Below the pieces are notes generated by a model that worked only from the letters and a program-made list of their open reading frames with translations, was not told the DNA's origin and did not search any database. A DNA stretch of 13,086 nucleotides from Bacillota bacterium (GTDB taxonomy: Bacteria > Bacillota > Clostridia > UBA1381): NCBI GenBank assembly GCA_021203665.1, contig JAJQAT010000152.1, positions 1-13,086 on the forward strand, in the 5' to 3' direction. Below, in pieces: positions 7,004 to 13,086 of this stretch (the stretch's first letter is position 1; each line of letters opens with the position of its first letter). A program made the position numbers and the translations under genes.

Positions 7004-9148
7004 ATGAAGGTATACCAGTTAATATATACCTCTGTACAGCATAGTTTGTCCGATCCGGATATAGGACTTATAAATCAGTCGGGACTGCGCGTATTTTCCT
7101 GCACACAGGGACTTACAAAGCAAAACATTGACGAGATAATCAGATTCGCGACCTACAGACTTGCCAAAAACAACGAAACGGAATACAGCGCGAAACCGTG
7201 CGATCCGTCCGTGCCGGAGCTTTTCCCGAAAATTTTCAGAACCTTTAGGCTGTCGGACGGAAGATATACGGCGATGCAGATTTCCTACGCCGGATATGAC
7301 TTTGAGGGTCAGCCGGGCAATGTGTTCGCTCACGCGTTTGTGTTCGACGAGGTTGACGATGATTTTATGCCGGAAAGGTATATGGGGCATCCGCTCTACC
7401 GCACTCACCTGAGCGAAAAGGATTTGAACGGTCAGATTGTTCATTACTTAAAGCCGCTCGACGGCATTGAGCCCGCGGAGGGTCTTGAGGATAAGGTTAT
7501 TGAATTTATCGAGTCGCACAAGACCGAGCTGACATACATTTTGGACAAAGCGGCGCGTATGATGACGTCCGATGATATAAAAAATCTGTGTATAGCGACC
7601 AACGACAGCTCGCTTACGCAGATGTATCTGCTGTCGATTAAGTGGCTGCTGCCGCGCGACGCGGCGGAAAATACGGGTATATCGACCTATAATGTGTATC
7701 TTCCGTCGGATAAGCAAAAGCAGATTGTTTTTCACGGCACGGTAAAGGGCAAAAACAATATAACCGCGCAGGCGGTCGAAACGCATAAAAATTGTATTTA
7801 TATCGATATTGAGAATACAAAATTCGAGTACGGCGCAAAATCCTTACTGTTTAAATTTGAGGTTAAGGAGCTTAGAGAGATTTACGCAAAATACAAATTC
7901 AAATCCGTCTCGCAGCTTTTGGATTGGGAGGCTACCTGGGAAAATACCTCAAAAACCGGTATCGCTGGCAAGCTTATCCGTCTGAAAAAATCCGCCGGAG
8001 ACGACGCGTTTAAAACCCGCGTTATGGAAATTTATCCCGCGATAAACGATATGAATATGCGGGGAGTAAAATTTGAGCTGTCAAAGATTATGTTTGACAA
8101 TCTCGATTTGTTCAAGGGCGAGGAGAAAAAGGTCACCGAGATATATATGGGTCAGTGCTTTGAAAAGCTCTGCGCCGGAGAAAACATCGATATAGGAAAT
8201 CCGTTTACAAACAGCGAAACGGCAAGGGAGCAGGCGGATGCCATACGCGCCGATTTGACGGGATATATGGACACCGTCCGCGCGAATCTTGACGCTCTCA
8301 GCGAGAAAAACAAAACAATGCTGCTTGTTTTCCTGGGACGGCTCAAGCACGCGTCCGAGGCGGATACGTGGAAGGAGCTGTTTGACAATAAGGAAAGCCT
8401 AAAGCTGCTTGTGCTTATAGCGTCGCAGATTGTTATAACGGGCAGCGGAATGAACGCCTTTACGCCCGTTGAGGGTTGGGAAAGCGGAGATTTGGCGGAG
8501 CTTGTGGCGTATTTTGACGTGTCCACGAGGGACGTGTTCCTGAAAAAAAGCTGCGTGAAATATATTTACAACAATAAGGATGAGGATTGGCAGAAATACG
8601 GCGTGTCAATGACCAAGCACACAAAGACAAAGGGCGAGCAGGAAAGGGATATACAAAAAATCCGCCGTATGCTTGCGCGGGTCGGATATATACCGTATCA
8701 GCGCGGCAAATATACAAGCGTTAAGGGCGAGGTTACCGATGATATACGCAATAACAGCTCGCCGCTGCTAATTTCAAGACTGCTCTACGCGGTGTACCGC
8801 TGGCAGGGCACATACGGAAATCAAATCGAGGCGGAGAAAAACGCCAAAGCGGTAAGGGAATTGCTGCTTGAGATGAGAAGAACTCAGACCTCGTGCTATA
8901 ATTTTATGATACCGAAGCTCGCGCTTGAAATAATCGAGTCGCCGGGACATTATCATGAGGTTATGATTAATACGGAAACCATGCCTCCGAGCTTTTGGAA
9001 TTGGTTTTTGATAGGCTATGACAGATGCAGGCGGGACGAGGATAAAATGCTTGTCTACACGAGAGTGTACAGCGCGAGCAAAGCGAGGATGTCCAAGGTG
9101 CCGGCAAAGAAAAAAATGCGTAAAGTTTTTCAGGATGTAGTTGAATAG
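7004..9148 (+). CDS. Large soluble protein with GAP1-N-like N-terminal domain (GTPase-associated protein family), function unknown
   Basis: This 714-residue protein (718 if started at 6992) has no signal peptide or membrane segment. The first ~150 residues resemble the GAP1-N domain family, remembered from the GTPase-associated protein 1 group in predicted GTPase-centred conflict systems. The matching features are KVYQLIYTSV at the extreme N-terminus, SGLRVFSCTQGL (26-37), FRTFRLSDGRY (78-88), the GQPGNVFAHAFVF block (102-114) and RTHL (133-136). The remainder (about 160-714) looks mainly alpha-helical and charged, with no ATPase, nuclease or protease motif I can recognise. A basic tail (KKKMRK) ends the protein. 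No GTPase gene is in the window. It sits between an ABC exporter and a membrane protein gene 11 bases downstream, with which it is likely co-transcribed. The domain name is by eye only; the biochemical role is unknown. Confidence 0.6.
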   Translation: MKVYQLIYTSVQHSLSDPDIGLINQSGLRVFSCTQGLTKQNIDEIIRFATYRLAKNNETEYSAKPCDPSVPELFPKIFRTFRLSDGRYTAMQISYAGYDFEGQPGNVFAHAFVFDEVDDDFMPERYMGHPLYRTHLSEKDLNGQIVHYLKPLDGIEPAEGLEDKVIEFIESHKTELTYILDKAARMMTSDDIKNLCIATNDSSLTQMYLLSIKWLLPRDAAENTGISTYNVYLPSDKQKQIVFHGTVKGKNNITAQAVETHKNCIYIDIENTKFEYGAKSLLFKFEVKELREIYAKYKFKSVSQLLDWEATWENTSKTGIAGKLIRLKKSAGDDAFKTRVMEIYPAINDMNMRGVKFELSKIMFDNLDLFKGEEKKVTEIYMGQCFEKLCAGENIDIGNPFTNSETAREQADAIRADLTGYMDTVRANLDALSEKNKTMLLVFLGRLKHASEADTWKELFDNKESLKLLVLIASQIVITGSGMNAFTPVEGWESGDLAELVAYFDVSTRDVFLKKSCVKYIYNNKDEDWQKYGVSMTKHTKTKGEQERDIQKIRRMLARVGYIPYQRGKYTSVKGEVTDDIRNNSSPLLISRLLYAVYRWQGTYGNQIEAEKNAKAVRELLLEMRRTQTSCYNFMIPKLALEIIESPGHYHEVMINTETMPPSFWNWFLIGYDRCRRDEDKMLVYTRVYSASKARMSKVPAKKKMRKVFQDVVE

Positions 9149-9159
9149 GAGAGAATGAG

Positions 9160-9966
9160 ATGAATTTAAAGAAAAAGATTTTGGCGTTAATCGCCGCGGG
9201 AATGATGGTATTTTCAACGTCGGCGCTTGTATTTGCCGCGACTCCGGAGCCTGCCGCGAATGTGGAGGAGGAGCAGCTGATTGAAACGGAGGCGCAGGAG
9301 CAAACCGATGAAATCGCGGCGGAGGTCGAAGAGCAGTCCGAGCCCGCGGCGGCGGATTACGGCACCTCATCGCAATCGGAGGTTACAAGCAGGAGGTATC
9401 TTACAAAGGGCTGGGCGGCGTTCTGGTTCATATTAACAATTCTTATAAACGGAATATTCAGCTTTTGGATAGGAAACAGATTTTACCGTCTTGCAAAGAA
9501 GGATAATCATGTGTCGGGCGAAATCAGAGCCTTGAGAAAGGACGTTGAAGAAAAGTTTGTAATGAGCGTCGGCGGATTTGCCGAGCAGGAGGTTGATATA
9601 AACAACCTTAACGAAAGCCTCGCGTCCGACGCGGACGGCATAAAGCCGGCGGGTAAGCCGAGCGCCTACAGAGAGGTAAGTCCCGAGGAGGAGGAACGCT
9701 TCAGAAAGTGGGAGGAGGCTCAGTCGCGCCCGAGAACGGAGCGGACAAGACCCAAATCAACGGTTAAGGAAGAGCTTGACGAGGATTTGGACGAGGTTAA
9801 AAAAATAAGAAGAAAGAATTATCAGCCTAAGCGGGAAGCGAACACCTTTGACGAGGATGACGGCGAGGATTTGGATGAAACAAAGAAGATTAATCTGAAA
9901 AACGACGGCGTTAAGTCAAAGGCGAAGGAATTTTTGGGAGACATATTCCCGTTTAAGGAGGATTAA
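9160..9966 (+). CDS. Single-pass membrane protein with signal peptide, acidic ectodomain and charged repeat-bearing tail
   Basis: I recognise no family for this 268-residue protein. Residues 1-27 form a clear signal peptide: basic NLKKK, a hydrophobic core, and a cleavage site around VFAAT. A short extracytoplasmic segment rich in Glu, Gln and Ala follows (28-75), then one membrane helix (about 85-106, WAAFWFILTILINGIFSFW). The Arg/Lys-rich residues after the helix suggest the C-terminus is cytoplasmic. That tail (107-268) is highly charged, with a likely coiled coil at about 115-135. It contains a 13-residue repeat, EDLDEVKKIRRKN (208-220) and EDLDETKKINLKN (236-248), 10 of 13 identical. AGGAGA at 9147-9152 sits 7 bases before the ATG, 11 bases after the GAP1-like gene. 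Probable partner or membrane anchor of that protein, by inference from linkage only. A terminator-like hairpin follows. Confidence 0.8.
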   Translation: MNLKKKILALIAAGMMVFSTSALVFAATPEPAANVEEEQLIETEAQEQTDEIAAEVEEQSEPAAADYGTSSQSEVTSRRYLTKGWAAFWFILTILINGIFSFWIGNRFYRLAKKDNHVSGEIRALRKDVEEKFVMSVGGFAEQEVDINNLNESLASDADGIKPAGKPSAYREVSPEEEERFRKWEEAQSRPRTERTRPKSTVKEELDEDLDEVKKIRRKNYQPKREANTFDEDDGEDLDETKKINLKNDGVKSKAKEFLGDIFPFKED

Positions 9967-9973
9967 ATCCGGC

Positions 9974-10002
9974 AGGGCTGTCTTTGGGGGCAGCCTTGTT
10001 TT
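9974..10002 (+). terminator. Probable rho-independent terminator before rarA
   Basis: AGGGCTGTC (9974-9982) pairs with GGCAGCCTT (9989-9997) in a 9-bp stem containing two G-U wobbles, with a 6-base loop. TTGTTTT (9996-10002) follows and overlaps the stem end. It lies 7 bases after the stop of the membrane protein gene. The T-run is interrupted by one G and the wobbles weaken the stem, so termination may be partial. Confidence 0.6.
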
Positions 10003-10018
10003 GCGGGAGATGATTTAG

Positions 10019-11335
10019 ATGGAACAGATAAGTATGTTTGACGACCGTGAAAAAAACGCGCCCTTGGCAAGCCGTCTGCGTCCCGAAACGCTTGACGAGT
10101 ATGTCGGACAAAAGCACCTTGTGGGCGAGGGTAAAATACTGCGCAATCTTATAGAGAGCGACAATATATCCTCCATGATATTTTGGGGCCCGCCGGGAGT
10201 CGGAAAAACGACGCTCGCGCGGATAATCGCGAAGCAGACAAAGGCGGACTTTGTGGAACTGAGCGCCGTCACGAGCGGCGTAAAGGAAATCAAGGAGATT
10301 ATGAACAGTGCCGAGCAGGCGCGCAGAATGGGCATACGCACCATGCTCTTCACGGACGAAATTCACAGATTTAACAAGGCGCAGCAGGACGCTTTTCTTC
10401 CGTATGTGGAAAAGGGCAGCATAATCCTTGTCGGAGCCACCACGGAAAATCCGTCATTCGAGCTTAATTCGGCTTTGCTTTCGCGCTGTAAGGTATTTAT
10501 ATTAAAGGCGCTTGAGGAGGACGACATCAAGGAAATGCTTTCGCGCGCGGTGAAAAGTCCGAAGGGCTTCGGCGATATGAATTTGGATATAAGCGGCGAG
10601 CAGCTTACCGCGATAGCGCGGTTTTCCAACGGCGACGCGCGCACCGCGCTCAACACGCTTGAAATGGCGGTTTTAAACGGCAGGGTCAATCCCGACGGCA
10701 GCGTGAGCATGGACGATGAAACGCTTGAGCAGTGTATGAACAGGCGTTCCTTGCTTTACGATAAAAACGGTGAGGAGCATTATAATCTGATTTCGGCGCT
10801 GCATAAGTCTATGCGAAACAGCGACCCTGACGCGGCGGTATATTGGCTCAAGCGTATGCTTCACGGCGGCGAGGACCCTCTCTATATCGCGAGGCGGCTT
10901 GTGCGCTTTGCCAGCGAGGATATAGGCATGGCGGACAGCGGCGCGCTGCAAGTCGCGGTTTCGGCTTATCAGGCGTGTCACTTTTTGGGTATGCCGGAAT
11001 GTGACGTGCATTTGGCGCACGCCGCAGTGTATATGTCGATGGCGCCGAAGTCAAACGCGGTATATAAGGCGTGCCTGGAGTGCAATAAGGATATAAGCGA
11101 AATGCCCGCCGAGCCGGTGCCGCTGCAAATACGCAACGCGCCCACAAGGCTTATGAAGGATCTCGACTACGGCAAGGGATATATATACGCTCACGATACC
11201 GAGGAAAAGCTTACGAAAATGAAGTGTCTGCCCGATTCGCTGTCAGACCGCAGATATTACCGTCCGACGACGCAGGGCAGGGAAAAGGCGGTCAAGGAGC
11301 GGCTTGAAAAAATTCTTGAATGGAAAAATTCGTGA
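10019..11335 (+). CDS. rarA: RarA/MgsA AAA+ ATPase (replication-associated recombination protein A)
   Basis: RarA is a clamp-loader-related AAA+ ATPase that acts at stalled replication forks and in recombination, as a homotetramer in E. coli. This 438-residue protein has Walker A GPPGVGKT (57-64), Walker B TDEIHRF (112-118), sensor 1 ATTENPSFE (140-148) and an arginine finger in SALLSRC (R156). The NGDARTALNTLE sensor-2 segment follows, and then the RarA-specific C-terminal half with EDPLYIARRL, ASEDIGMAD and MAPKSNAVYKA. Length is normal. The N-terminal extension QISMFD (3-8) resembles a beta-clamp-binding pentapeptide, and is followed by the usual PLASRLRP. GGGAGA at 10005-10010 sits 8 bases before the ATG. 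The gene follows a terminator-like hairpin, so it probably begins a new unit with the acetyltransferase and sugar-dehydratase genes behind it, although no promoter is obvious. Confidence 0.96.
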   Translation: MEQISMFDDREKNAPLASRLRPETLDEYVGQKHLVGEGKILRNLIESDNISSMIFWGPPGVGKTTLARIIAKQTKADFVELSAVTSGVKEIKEIMNSAEQARRMGIRTMLFTDEIHRFNKAQQDAFLPYVEKGSIILVGATTENPSFELNSALLSRCKVFILKALEEDDIKEMLSRAVKSPKGFGDMNLDISGEQLTAIARFSNGDARTALNTLEMAVLNGRVNPDGSVSMDDETLEQCMNRRSLLYDKNGEEHYNLISALHKSMRNSDPDAAVYWLKRMLHGGEDPLYIARRLVRFASEDIGMADSGALQVAVSAYQACHFLGMPECDVHLAHAAVYMSMAPKSNAVYKACLECNKDISEMPAEPVPLQIRNAPTRLMKDLDYGKGYIYAHDTEEKLTKMKCLPDSLSDRRYYRPTTQGREKAVKERLEKILEWKNS

Positions 11336-11348
11336 CGGGGTGATTAAG

Positions 11349-11840
11349 ATGAATATAAAGGTAAGACAATACACAAAAGAGGACGTAACGGACGCGAACG
11401 GCATATGGAACAAGGTCGTTTTTGACGGCGTTGCGTTCCCGCAGACGGAGCCGCTTGACGAGAAGTCCGGCGATGAGTTTTTTTCCTCGCAGTCCTTTAC
11501 GGGAATAGCCTATGACGAGGAAAGCGGCGAAACGGTCGGGCTGTATATTTTGCACCCGAACAATGTCGGCAGATGCGGACATATATGCAACGCGAGCTAC
11601 GCGGTCAGAAGCGATTTGCGCGGACGGCATATCGGCGAGGCTCTTGTTACGCACTGTATGGAGCAGGCTAAAAGGCTTGGCTTTGGCATACTTCAGTTTA
11701 ACGCGGTTGTCAGCACAAATCACGCCGCGCTGAAATTGTATGAAAAGCTCGGCTTTATCCGACTCGGCGTTATCCCGGGCGGATTTTTGATGAAGGACGG
11801 ACATTACGAGGATATTATTCCTCATTATCATATACTGTAA
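11349..11840 (+). CDS. GNAT-family N-acetyltransferase
   Basis: This 163-residue GNAT enzyme should transfer an acetyl group from acetyl-CoA to an unidentified amine. Motif A (acetyl-CoA pyrophosphate loop) is AVRSDLRGRHIGEALV (85-100), in which the usual RGxGIG is RGRHIG, with His replacing the middle Gly. Motif B includes NHAALKLYEKLGFIRLGVIPGGF (124-146), with the typical N-x-x-A-x-x-L-Y-E-K-L-G-F. The pattern FNAVVSTN before it and MKDGHYEDIIPHYH at the end recall Mpr1-like GNATs, but this does not define the substrate. The ATG at 11349 follows GGGGTG (11337-11342) by 6 bases. An upstream in-frame TTG at 11304 would overlap rarA by 32 bases and lacks a good ribosome site. It begins 13 bases after rarA, so the two are probably co-transcribed; no functional link is evident. 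Confidence 0.9.
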   Translation: MNIKVRQYTKEDVTDANGIWNKVVFDGVAFPQTEPLDEKSGDEFFSSQSFTGIAYDEESGETVGLYILHPNNVGRCGHICNASYAVRSDLRGRHIGEALVTHCMEQAKRLGFGILQFNAVVSTNHAALKLYEKLGFIRLGVIPGGFLMKDGHYEDIIPHYHIL

Positions 11841-11863
11841 ACAGGCGCGGAAAGGGAAGAAAT

Positions 11864-12850
11864 ATGACTATCGACAACGCGTTTTTTCGCGGTAAGGTTT
11901 GTATGGTTACGGGCGGCGGCGGAAGTATAGGCAGCGAGATTGCAAGGCAGCTTTCAAGGCTCGGAGCCGAAAAAATCGTAATCGCGGATATATACGAAAA
12001 CGGCGCGTATGATGTAAAAAACGAAATAGGCTCCGCGGCGGCGGTGGAGATTGTCTCGGTGCGCGATTACGATAAAATGAACTATATTATGTCGGAATAT
12101 CTGCCCGATATAATAATTCACGCGGCGGCGCATAAGCATGTGCCTTTTATGGAGAGCAATCCCGAGGAGGCTGTCAAAAATAATATAAAGGGCACGGAAA
12201 TAACAGCATCGCTCGCGGAAAAATACCGCGCGGATAATTTTCTGCTTATATCCACCGATAAGGCGGTGGAGCCGATAAGCGTAATGGGCGCGAGCAAGCG
12301 AATTTGCGAAATGCTTGTTTATGAAAAATCCCTGTATTCTCCGCATACAAAATTTACGGCGGTCAGGTTTGGCAACGTGCTTAATTCCAACGGCTCGGTT
12401 ATACCGCTTTTTAAAAAGCAGCTTGAATCGGGCGTTATAACCGTGACCGATAAGGACGTTACACGGTATTTTATGACCGCGGCGGAGGCGGCGGAGCTTG
12501 CGCTTGGGGCGCTAACCATGGCGGAGGGCGGCGAGATTTTTGTGCTTGATATGGGCGCGGACGTGAAAATTCTCGATGTTGCCGAAAAAATTATACGCGG
12601 CGCGGGCAAAGTCCCTTATGAGGAGGTAAAAATAGAATTTACCGGACTGAGAAAAGGGGACAAGCTGCATGAAAAGCTGTTCTATGACTTTGAAAAATGC
12701 GAGAAAACCCGCTATGATAAAATTCTGCGCGTGAAAGGCAGCGGCGCGGATAATCTTATCGCTTCGGTCGGTATGCTGTACGAAATGGCGGCGAAAAACG
12801 ACCGCGGCGGCATAAGAGAGCTGATATTTAAAGCCGCCGGTAAAATTTGA
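11864..12850 (+). CDS. CapD/WbpM-type nucleotide-sugar 4,6-dehydratase/epimerase, soluble SDR form
   Basis: This 328-residue extended short-chain dehydrogenase is of the polysaccharide-biosynthesis CapD family, acting on UDP-sugars such as UDP-GlcNAc with bound NAD(P) in cell-surface glycan synthesis. The NAD-binding loop is VTGGGGSIGSE (15-25). The catalytic stretch is STDKAVEPISVMGASKR (130-146), with Asp132 and Lys133. Met141 occupies the place of the usual catalytic Tyr (YxxxK), as in the WbpM/CapD branch with an SMK-type triad. RFGNVLNSNGSVIPLFKKQ (168-186) and GLRKGDKLHEKLF (261-273) are family signatures. Large WbpM/CapD proteins carry an N-terminal four-helix membrane domain; this one is only the catalytic domain, like PseB/FlaA1 in size. 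AAAGGGA at 11851-11857 supports the ATG. Probable product is a 4-keto-6-deoxy UDP-sugar; the exact substrate is not determined. No glycosyltransferases are in the window. Confidence 0.92.
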   Translation: MTIDNAFFRGKVCMVTGGGGSIGSEIARQLSRLGAEKIVIADIYENGAYDVKNEIGSAAAVEIVSVRDYDKMNYIMSEYLPDIIIHAAAHKHVPFMESNPEEAVKNNIKGTEITASLAEKYRADNFLLISTDKAVEPISVMGASKRICEMLVYEKSLYSPHTKFTAVRFGNVLNSNGSVIPLFKKQLESGVITVTDKDVTRYFMTAAEAAELALGALTMAEGGEIFVLDMGADVKILDVAEKIIRGAGKVPYEEVKIEFTGLRKGDKLHEKLFYDFEKCEKTRYDKILRVKGSGADNLIASVGMLYEMAAKNDRGGIRELIFKAAGKI

Positions 12851-12868
12851 CACGACGCGCGCGGTTTT

Positions 12869-12874
12869 GGAGGA
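12869..12874 (+). promoter_or_regulatory. Strong ribosome binding site for the 55-residue microprotein
   Basis: GGAGGA sits 4 bases before the ATG at 12879 and 18 bases after the stop of the sugar-dehydratase gene. It is one of the best Shine-Dalgarno matches in the window and is the main evidence that the very short reading frame is translated. Confidence 0.85.
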
Positions 12875-12878
12875 ATTA

Positions 12879-13046
12879 ATGAATATAAGTGAAGCTTTAC
12901 AGACAATAGGTCAGTATATATATATCGGTGCGGCGGCGCTGTGGTCGGGCATACAATGGCTTTGGGCTTGGATATGCGAGTGGGTTTCAAAGCTGCCCAT
13001 ACCGTACGCGATTAAGCTGTTCGGCAACGACACCGTGCACAAGTAG
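12879..13046 (+). CDS. 55-residue tryptophan-rich predicted membrane microprotein
   Basis: This short gene encodes a 55-residue peptide beginning MNISEALQTIGQYIYIGAAA and ending in a TAG stop at 13044-13046. One hydrophobic helix spans about residues 11-36. It holds five tryptophans in 14 residues (W22, W27, W29, W31, W35), interrupted by Cys33 and Glu34. A polar tail (LFGNDTVHK) follows. No known family is recognised. GGAGGA at a 4-base spacing and the 28-base gap to the upstream stop suggest translation as the last visible gene of the rarA unit. Candidates include a small membrane partner of the sugar-modifying enzyme, a toxin-like or holin-like peptide, or an unannotated small protein. A trp-operon leader peptide is unlikely: it is too long and no attenuator hairpin follows within the 40 bases left in the window. 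Confidence 0.7.
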   Translation: MNISEALQTIGQYIYIGAAALWSGIQWLWAWICEWVSKLPIPYAIKLFGNDTVHK

Positions 13047-13086
13047 TTGTTTTTAGGTATATTGAAATATTTGCTGAATATGAATA

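Noticed and set aside
8774..9370. 198-residue open frame on the minus strand
   Set aside because: It crosses the boundary of two well-supported + strand genes, has Pro/Arg/Ser-rich low-complexity composition typical of antisense shadow frames in GCG-rich codons, and has no recognisable domain.
11304..11348. TTG-initiated extension of the GNAT gene into the end of rarA
   Set aside because: There is no suitable ribosome site, and the ATG at 11349 has GGGGTG 6 bases upstream and starts right at the GNAT fold.
12916..12924. TATATATAT run as a promoter or repeat element
   Set aside because: It lies inside the codons for YIYI of the microprotein and is explained by coding (TAT/ATA codons).
12879..13046. 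Tryptophan-rich short frame as a trp-operon leader peptide (attenuator)
   Set aside because: The Trp codons are spread over residues 22-35 of a 55-residue peptide, far longer than leader peptides. No terminator/antiterminator hairpin is seen, and the helix is clearly amphipathic/hydrophobic. The next gene lies outside the window, so this is not fully excluded.
1..13086. CRISPR arrays, tRNA/rRNA genes, insertion sequences, phage genes
   Set aside because: None of the expected repeats, cloverleaf structures, transposase motifs or terminal inverted repeats was seen on either strand by eye.

Overview
This window looks like chromosomal DNA of a low-to-mid-GC Firmicute, most likely a member of the Clostridia. 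The evidence is strong purine-rich Shine-Dalgarno sequences, frequent ATA and AGA codons, a TTG start, an AlaR/AlaT-type regulator-aminotransferase pair of the Bacillus/Clostridia kind, and a TM287/288-type heterodimeric ABC exporter. The exact family or genus cannot be fixed from the sequence alone. All eleven genes lie on the + strand and no gap between genes exceeds 52 bases. No RNA gene, insertion sequence, CRISPR array or phage gene was seen. The only AT-rich non-coding stretch is the first 90 bases.

Region 1 (1-6965) is metabolic and transport. A probable promoter region leads into an Lrp/AsnC regulator (91-573). Its stop codon overlaps the start of a class I aminotransferase (570-1745), and CTP synthase pyrG follows after 12 bases. 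Next come two half-transporter ABC exporters (3392-5140 and 5142-6965). Their ATPase motifs are complementary: one half has a degenerate Walker B Glu and switch His, the other a degenerate signature motif. Together they should form one asymmetric heterodimeric exporter.

Region 2 (6966-10018) holds the least familiar genes. The first encodes a 714-residue soluble protein (7004-9148). Its N-terminus resembles the GAP1-N (GTPase-associated protein) domains described in predicted GTPase-centred conflict systems. Eleven bases later lies a gene for a 268-residue protein with a signal peptide, one membrane segment, a highly charged cytoplasmic tail and a 13-residue repeat. No GTPase gene is visible. 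A hairpin followed by a T-rich run (9974-10002) probably terminates, at least partly, the upstream transcription unit.

Region 3 (10019-13046) contains rarA (AAA+ replication-fork/recombination ATPase), a GNAT acetyltransferase, and a soluble CapD/WbpM-type nucleotide-sugar dehydratase/epimerase lacking the usual N-terminal membrane domain. It ends with a very short gene (12879-13046) for a 55-residue tryptophan-rich membrane peptide behind an excellent ribosome binding site. The most interesting items are the orphan GAP1-like/membrane-protein pair and this microprotein. The rest is ordinary core genome with some notable sequence details.
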